Translations under genes and position numbers: made by a program
Notes under the pieces: generated by a model
Seen by the model: the letters and a program-made list of their open reading frames with translations, nothing else
Told to the model about the DNA's origin: nothing
Databases searched by the model: none
Origin: Candidatus Aminicenantota bacterium
GTDB taxonomy: Bacteria > Acidobacteriota > Aminicenantia > Aminicenantales > JAFGAV01
Length of the DNA: 10,089 nucleotides
Direction of reading: 5' to 3'
Assembly (NCBI GenBank): GCA_016867615.1
Contig: VGJG01000033.1
Span: 1-10,089 of the forward strand
Shown: positions 6,297-10,089 of the stretch, one piece after another
Layout of the letters: each line of letters starts with the position of its first letter
Position numbering within the stretch: the first letter of the stretch is position 1

Positions 6297-6677
6297 ATGC
6301 GTCAGGGATGGAGAGCGAGACTGGCGCAAACCCGATTCGTCCGGGAAGCGATGGAAAACCCGGTCGATCCCGCGCTGTTGAGGAGGAAGCCCTCGCCCCG
6401 CTTTTTCGCCGGGCTGGCCGTCATCGCTTTGAGCTATCTCCTCGCCTGGCCGCTCATCACCCTTCTGGGGATCATCGCCGCCCGCCGGGGCCGGCCGGAG
6501 ATATTCGTCGTCGGCTCCCCCGCGGCCTACGGGCTGTCCACCCTGGTTTTTTTGTTCGGCGCTTGGCTGGCGGGCAAGGAGGGCTTGAAGTATATGCGGG
6601 CGGGCTTCCGCTGGCTCGTCGGCCGCATCGGCCGCAGGCTGCTCTCATCCTCCCGGGGGCCCGACGCTCACAGATAG
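6297..6677 (+). CDS. Small membrane protein, two predicted transmembrane helices (126 aa)
   Basis: I do not recognise the family. The N-terminal 35 residues are basic and soluble. Hydrophobic helices lie at about 36-61 and 72-94, split by the charged AARRGRPE, and a basic, probably amphipathic tail (GRIGRR) ends the protein. It starts 8 nt after the deacetylase-methyltransferase stop, and its AGGA ribosome-binding site overlaps that stop codon, so the two are translated from one mRNA and are probably coupled. A membrane scaffold or partner for the upstream enzyme is a reasonable inference. Its last 10 nt overlap the end of the opposite-strand AP-superfamily gene. Confidence 0.75.
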   Translation: MRQGWRARLAQTRFVREAMENPVDPALLRRKPSPRFFAGLAVIALSYLLAWPLITLLGIIAARRGRPEIFVVGSPAAYGLSTLVFLFGAWLAGKEGLKYMRAGFRWLVGRIGRRLLSSSRGPDAHR

Positions 6678-8218
6678 CCCAGGCTTCTCAATCGATCGAT
6701 GATCTCCAGGTTTTCCCGGGGGGAAAGCCGGCCGCCGTCGCCGTCGGACAGAGCGGAGGCGATGGCCTCGGCCTCCTCCCGCAGCGCCGCCGCAGCGCCG
6801 CCCTCCCTTCCGGCGAGGTTGGCCGTCTCGGCCGGGTCGTCCTTGAGGTCGTAGAACTCCAGGGGCGCCCCGGGCTCGAACGGAGCGAAGGCGACTTTTT
6901 TCCGGTCCCGGCGGACGCCGCGGATGAGGAACATGTCGTCCGCCTGGGCGCCGCCCCGGGCTTCCAGGAAGGCCGGCCGGTTTTCTCCCCTGCCGCGGGA
7001 CAGCTCGGGAAAAAAGCTGAGACCGTCAAAACTACCGGGGCCGGGGTTGAGAGCCAGGGCGTCGATCAGGGTCGGCAGGAGGTCGACCTGCCTCATCTCG
7101 GCCTCGAACCGGGCGCCCGGGCGGAACAAACCCCGCTTGGCCATGATCACCGGAACGCGCTGCAGGTAGTCGTAGATGTGATATCCGTGCTGGAGCACGT
7201 GCTCCCGCAGGGAGTTGCGGATGAGAAGCCGTTGGGCGGTCGAGGTCCGTCCTCCCAGCACGGCCAGCAGAAGGCGCGTGTCCGTGATTTTTTGCTCCAG
7301 GTTGGCGAAGATCTTAAGGAACCGCCCGTTCCTGGACTGGATGCTGTAGCGGGTCCAGCCGATGCGCAGCATTTTTCCCAACAGAGGCCACCTCCGGCCG
7401 AGGGAAATCCTCGCCTCCCCCCTGCGCAGCGCCCCGGCGATCTCTTCGGTGAAATGGTGAAGGAGGGGCTGCCGGGCGACAAGCTCGGTTACGTCGTCTA
7501 TGGATCGCATCGGATCCGGGCCGGCGGGCGGCAGTCCCAATTTGTTTAAAAAGTAGGGGAGAAGGGTGCGGGGCGGCGGCCGCTCGCCGAGGCACTCGCC
7601 GTGGTCGCCGGTCAGGATGACGAGGTTGTCCTCGCCGACCGTCTCCAGAAGGCGGCCGAGATAGGCGTCCAGGCCCGAGAGGGCGCGGTCGTAAGGAGCG
7701 GCGCCGAACGCGGCGGAGTCGTATTCCGGCCGGACCTGGACGGGCACATGGGCCTCCCAGAAGTGGACCAGGACGAAATAGGGGGGGGTGAACTCCCGGT
7801 TCTTGAAGCGCGACAGGAGCTGATCGCCCCAGGGGGTGAAGTAATACCGGCTCTGGAGCCGGTAGTCGTAGCGCTCGAATCCCCTGTCGAGGCCGAGGAT
7901 GGGGTGAAGGGGGCCTGTGGCTTCGGCGTAGGTGTGATAGCCGTTCCCGGCCAGCACCTCGGCCATGGTGGTCGCGCTCGAGGCCAGCCGCTGGCCGACC
8001 ATCCCCCGGACGCCGTGGCGGGCGGCATAGCGTCCGGTGAGGAGGGAGGCGAAGGCGGGGGGGGTGATGCTGTTCTCGACGAAGACGTTGGGCAGGGACG
8101 CGCCGCGCGCCGCCAGCGCGTCGATGTTCGGAGTGCGGCCCGAACGCCCGGCTCCCAAGGCGCGGTCCGACCGCAGGCAGTCGACGGCCAGCAGGATGAT
8201 GTTCGGTTTGTCGCTCAC
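6668..8218 (-). CDS. Alkaline-phosphatase-superfamily ('sulfatase'-fold) enzyme with Thr at the nucleophile position
   Basis: The 516-aa protein has the sulfatase/phosphodiesterase/phosphotransferase fold: [13 protein letters not shown] at 6-18 with metal ligand Asp13, [10 protein letters not shown] at 30-39, LLTGRY near 59-64, His158 in [14 protein letters not shown] with Asp206 and His207, a late His near 345 in HGYHIYD, and [11 protein letters not shown] near 379. True sulfatases have C-x-P-S-R before LLTGR to make formylglycine; here the segment is [13 protein letters not shown], so the nucleophile is probably Thr52, as in phosphatase or phosphotransferase members. Between TGDHGE and HGYHIYD is an extra, basic stretch of about 130 residues with no TM helix. 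No signal peptide precedes the first strand, so it looks cytoplasmic. The start is GTG without a strong ribosome-binding site. A role in phospho- or sulfo-lipid turnover is inferred only from family and neighbours. The C-terminal [11 protein letters not shown] ending is common in this family. Confidence 0.82.
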   Translation of the reverse strand: MSDKPNIILLAVDCLRSDRALGAGRSGRTPNIDALAARGASLPNVFVENSITPPAFASLLTGRYAARHGVRGMVGQRLASSATTMAEVLAGNGYHTYAEATGPLHPILGLDRGFERYDYRLQSRYYFTPWGDQLLSRFKNREFTPPYFVLVHFWEAHVPVQVRPEYDSAAFGAAPYDRALSGLDAYLGRLLETVGEDNLVILTGDHGECLGERPPPRTLLPYFLNKLGLPPAGPDPMRSIDDVTELVARQPLLHHFTEEIAGALRRGEARISLGRRWPLLGKMLRIGWTRYSIQSRNGRFLKIFANLEQKITDTRLLLAVLGGRTSTAQRLLIRNSLREHVLQHGYHIYDYLQRVPVIMAKRGLFRPGARFEAEMRQVDLLPTLIDALALNPGPGSFDGLSFFPELSRGRGENRPAFLEARGGAQADDMFLIRGVRRDRKKVAFAPFEPGAPLEFYDLKDDPAETANLAGREGGAAAALREEAEAIASALSDGDGGRLSPRENLEIIDRLRSLGYL

Positions 8219-8270
8219 TTCGTCACGCGCCGGATTGGCGGCCTCCGCTCCGTCCTCCCGGCTTTCTCTA

Positions 8271-8297
8271 AGTATAAGAAATCATCGGGGCTGTCAA
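8271..8297 (-). promoter_or_regulatory. Promoter of the AP-superfamily gene
   Basis: On the minus strand TTGACA (8292-8297) and TATACT (8271-8276, 5 of 6) are 15 bp apart. TTGTTG three bases earlier would give an 18-bp spacer. The predicted start near 8264 gives a leader of about 45 nt to the GTG at 8218. Confidence 0.45.
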
Positions 8298-8324
8298 CAA
8301 CTGGGAATCCTCTTGAGTTTTCCA

Positions 8325-8354
8325 TTGACAATTTTTCAAGCCCTGTGCTATCAA
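8325..8354 (+). promoter_or_regulatory. Promoter of fabG
   Basis: A perfect -35 TTGACA (8325-8330) is 18 bp from -10 TATCAA (8349-8354), which carries an extended TG at 8346-8347. Transcription should begin near 8361, giving a leader of about 33 nt that ends in a GAGAGAG ribosome-binding region before the ATG at 8394. It sits back to back with the AP-gene promoter; the two -35 boxes are 27 bp apart. Confidence 0.6.
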
Positions 8355-8393
8355 GGGTTCGCCCGACGGAGGGCGGACGCCGAGAGAGAGAAA

Positions 8394-9116
8394 ATGGAAA
8401 AAATCGCCTTGATCACGGGGGGGAGCCGGGGGATCGGAGCGGCCATCGTCCGTCGACTGGCCGCCGACGGCTACGACATCTGGCTCAACTACCGGACTCA
8501 GGCCGAGAAGGCCCTGAGCGTCGCCGAGGAGGTGAGGGCCCTGGGGAGGGAATGCGTCCTGCTGCCCTTCGACGTCTCGGACGATTCCCAGGTGACCGCC
8601 GTTCTCGGGCCGCGCCTCGAAAACAGGTGCCCCGACGTCCTGGTCAACAACGCCGGCGTGTCCCGCGACACGATCTTCGGCCTGATGACCGACAAGGAGT
8701 GGGAGACGGTCATCACCGTCTCGCTCAGGGGGTTTTTCAACGTGACCAAGCCCGTGGTTCAGAAAATGGTCCATCGCCGCCGGGGCAAGATCATCACCAT
8801 CTCCTCGACTTCGGGGCTGAGCGGCGTTCCCGGCCAGGTGAACTATTCGGCCGCCAAGGCGGGATTGATCGGGGCCACCAAGGCTTTGGCCCTGGAGGTG
8901 GGGCGGCGCAACGTGCTGGTCAACGCCGTGGCCCCGGGGTTCATAGAGACGGAGATGATCGGCCATCTGCCCCTGAAGGAGATCGTCTCCCGGATCCCCC
9001 TGGGCCGGCTGGGCAAGCCCGAGGACGTGGCTTCCCTCGTCGGATTTCTCTGCTCGCCCGGAGCCGACTACATCACCGGCCAGGTCTTCTCCGTCAACGG
9101 CGGGATCTACCTCTGA
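8394..9116 (+). CDS. fabG: 3-oxoacyl-ACP reductase-type short-chain dehydrogenase (FabG family)
   Basis: The 240-aa protein is a classical SDR of FabG length. The NAD(P)-binding TGGSRGIG is at 8-15, NNAG at 85-88, and the catalytic Ser138, Tyr151 and Lys155 are in ISSTSG and [13 protein letters not shown] (181-188) and the C-terminal [12 protein letters not shown] are also typical. FabG reduces 3-oxoacyl-ACP to 3-hydroxyacyl-ACP with NADPH in fatty-acid synthesis. The fourth member of the SDR tetrad, normally Asn in the vNLxG motif, is Ser110 ([13 protein letters not shown]). From memory this sub-motif occurs in FabG paralogues of aryl-polyene-like pathways, so this may be a specialised paralogue rather than the housekeeping enzyme. 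No ACP, FabD, FabH or FabF gene is in the window. The ATG at 8394 is supported by its GAGAGAG and by the motif position; the longer upstream open frame is not coding. Confidence 0.88.
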   Translation: MEKIALITGGSRGIGAAIVRRLAADGYDIWLNYRTQAEKALSVAEEVRALGRECVLLPFDVSDDSQVTAVLGPRLENRCPDVLVNNAGVSRDTIFGLMTDKEWETVITVSLRGFFNVTKPVVQKMVHRRRGKIITISSTSGLSGVPGQVNYSAAKAGLIGATKALALEVGRRNVLVNAVAPGFIETEMIGHLPLKEIVSRIPLGRLGKPEDVASLVGFLCSPGADYITGQVFSVNGGIYL

Positions 9117-9137
9117 CCCCGCACCGTACGCGGCTTC
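9117..9137. terminator. Possible weak shared terminator between convergent genes
   Basis: The 21-nt gap between fabG and the acyl-CoA synthetase gene contains CCGC (9118-9121 region) and GCGG around a 7-nt loop that includes GTAC. The stem is only about 4 bp and there is no proper T-run, so this is a weak candidate. Confidence 0.2.
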
Positions 9138-10089
9138 TCATCCCCCCGCGGGAGAGCCCTTCACTTTGACCCGCGCATCGGCCACCGCTCCTTTTACGCC
9201 CCGGTCGAAGACGAGGACCGGGTTGAGGTCGATCTCGTCGATCTCCGGGAAGTCCGCGGCCAGCTGCGACAGGCGGCCCAGGACATCCGCCAGCCAGTCG
9301 GTGTCGGCGGGCTTTCCCCCCCGGAGGCCCTCCAGGACGGCATACCCCCTGGACGACCGGATCATGTCCAGGATCTCGTCGGGCGCGAGGGGGGCCAGCC
9401 GGACCTGAACGTCCCCCAGGGCTTCGATGAAAACGCCCCCCGTTCCGAACAGGATGAGCGGCGGCAGGCCTTCATTGGCCTTGGCTCCGATGAAGACTTC
9501 CCGCCCCCCGGTTTTGTGCTCCTGGACGTAGAACGACGGATTTTCCCCGGCGAGCCTTCCGGACATCGCCTCGTAGCTCGACAGGAGCTCTTCCCGGCTC
9601 CTCAGGTCGAGAGCGACCCCGCCGCGGTCCGTCTTGTGGATCATCGCCGCCGCCGCGGCTTTCAGGACCAGGGGGTAGACCATGTCCCGGGAAACCTGCT
9701 CCAGGTCGGTTCGGTCCGAGATCCATCGGGTCGGCACGGAAGGAATCCCGTAGGCTTCCAGGAGGCCCTGGACTTCGTTCGGGGGAAGAAAGCGGCCGCT
9801 CTCCCGGTGCCGGCCGATGATCTGAGCGGCCTCCGCCCGTCGGACGTCCTTACGGGCCGAAGGAGGGCTCTCCGGGCCGGGGCTCTTTCCCCGGCGGGTC
9901 AGAGCGGCCAGAGTCCGGGCGGCCGTCTCGGTGAATTCGTGGACGGGAATTCCGCTCTCCCCGAAGAGGCGCGCGACCTCGGATTCCCTTTCGAGGGTGA
10001 TCACCTGACTGAGGACGGGTTTCCCGGCGCCCCGGGCGGCGGCGCCGAGGCTCCGGGCGATGCCGGCGCAGTCGACGAAGGGAGCGGTG
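9138..10089 (-). CDS. ADP-forming acyl-CoA synthetase (acetate-CoA ligase family), C-terminal ATP-grasp part; 5' end outside window
   Basis: About 317 residues of the C-terminal part are present; the reading frame is open through the right edge. The visible N-terminal stretch (GKPVLSQVITLERESEVA, then GESGIPVHEFTETAARTLAAL) matches the end of the CoA-ligase alpha part. It is followed by a linker and then an ATP-grasp beta domain: LKAAAAAMIHKTDRGGVAL, GGREVFIGAKANEG, ILFGTGGVFIEALGDVQVRLAPL and the metal-binding EIDLNPVLV. This arrangement is that of fused alpha-beta ADP-forming acetyl/acyl-CoA synthetases, or of the related protein acetyltransferase (Pat/Yfiq) scaffold, which carries an additional GNAT domain. 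No GNAT domain follows the ATP-grasp, since the protein ends at VKGSPAGG. The reaction is acyl-CoA + ADP + Pi to acid + CoA + ATP, typical of fermentative energy conservation. The protein would be cytoplasmic. Confidence 0.85.
   Translation of the reverse strand, partial: TAPFVDCAGIARSLGAAARGAGKPVLSQVITLERESEVARLFGESGIPVHEFTETAARTLAALTRRGKSPGPESPPSARKDVRRAEAAQIIGRHRESGRFLPPNEVQGLLEAYGIPSVPTRWISDRTDLEQVSRDMVYPLVLKAAAAAMIHKTDRGGVALDLRSREELLSSYEAMSGRLAGENPSFYVQEHKTGGREVFIGAKANEGLPPLILFGTGGVFIEALGDVQVRLAPLAPDEILDMIRSSRGYAVLEGLRGGKPADTDWLADVLGRLSQLAADFPEIDEIDLNPVLVFDRGVKGAVADARVKVKGSPAGG

Noticed and set aside
8037..8393. Longer N-terminal extension of FabG
   Set aside because: The extension lies antisense to the AP-superfamily gene and crosses both promoters. 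The FabG fold begins at the ATG at 8394, which has its own ribosome-binding site.
7601..9169. A 522-codon plus-strand frame across the AP-superfamily gene and fabG
   Set aside because: It spans two real genes in the wrong strand or frame and gives a compositionally biased product without motifs.
1..10089. CRISPR arrays, tRNA or rRNA genes, insertion sequences, attachment sites
   Set aside because: No regularly spaced direct repeats, cloverleaf-like sequences, rRNA landmarks or transposase or integrase motifs were seen on either strand.

Overview
The window is a GC-rich bacterial chromosome segment with seven substantial genes wholly inside it, one 47-codon gene, and two genes cut by the window edges. 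There are no rRNA, tRNA, CRISPR or transposase sequences. The organism looks like a Gram-negative-type, probably anaerobic or facultative bacterium: it carries a Tat-exported molybdopterin oxidoreductase and an ADP-forming acyl-CoA synthetase. I suspect an Acidobacteriota/Aminicenantes-like or similar uncultured lineage, but that is a guess from protein flavour, not a taxonomic result.

Layout. 1-4507 is read leftward, in the order lipid kinase (4507-3572), GHKL ATPase (3454-1949), a tiny MazE-tail-like gene (1942-1799), a multi-pass membrane protein (1696-878) and the N-terminal third of a DMSO-reductase-family enzyme (756 to the left edge). 4508-4797 is a divergent intergenic region with a promoter on each strand. 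4798-6677 is a rightward two-gene operon: a fused NodB deacetylase plus SAM methyltransferase, then a small two-helix membrane protein. It runs tail-to-tail, with a 10-nt overlap, into a leftward alkaline-phosphatase-superfamily ('sulfatase'-like) gene (8218-6668). 8219-8393 is a second divergent promoter region. FabG-type reductase follows rightward (8394-9116), and it converges on the C-terminal part of an ADP-forming acyl-CoA synthetase (right edge to 9138).

Functional reading. From 3572 to 9116 the genes share an envelope/lipid theme: a lipid kinase, a membrane-tethered deacetylase-methyltransferase, an AP-superfamily hydrolase or transferase lacking the formylglycine cysteine, and a FabG whose catalytic Asn position is Ser. 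Together they could modify a lipid or lipid-linked glycan; this is inference from neighbourhood only.

The most unusual feature is the pair at 1799-3454. It is a stand-alone Hsp90/MORC-like ATPase followed, in the same reading frame just past its amber stop, by a 47-residue protein that resembles only the toxin-binding tail of MazE antitoxins, with no DNA-binding domain and no MazF gene beside it. Also notable are a cluster of strong inverted repeats that encodes the soluble linker of the 272-aa membrane protein, and a consensus-like promoter that would give the lipid kinase a nearly leaderless mRNA.
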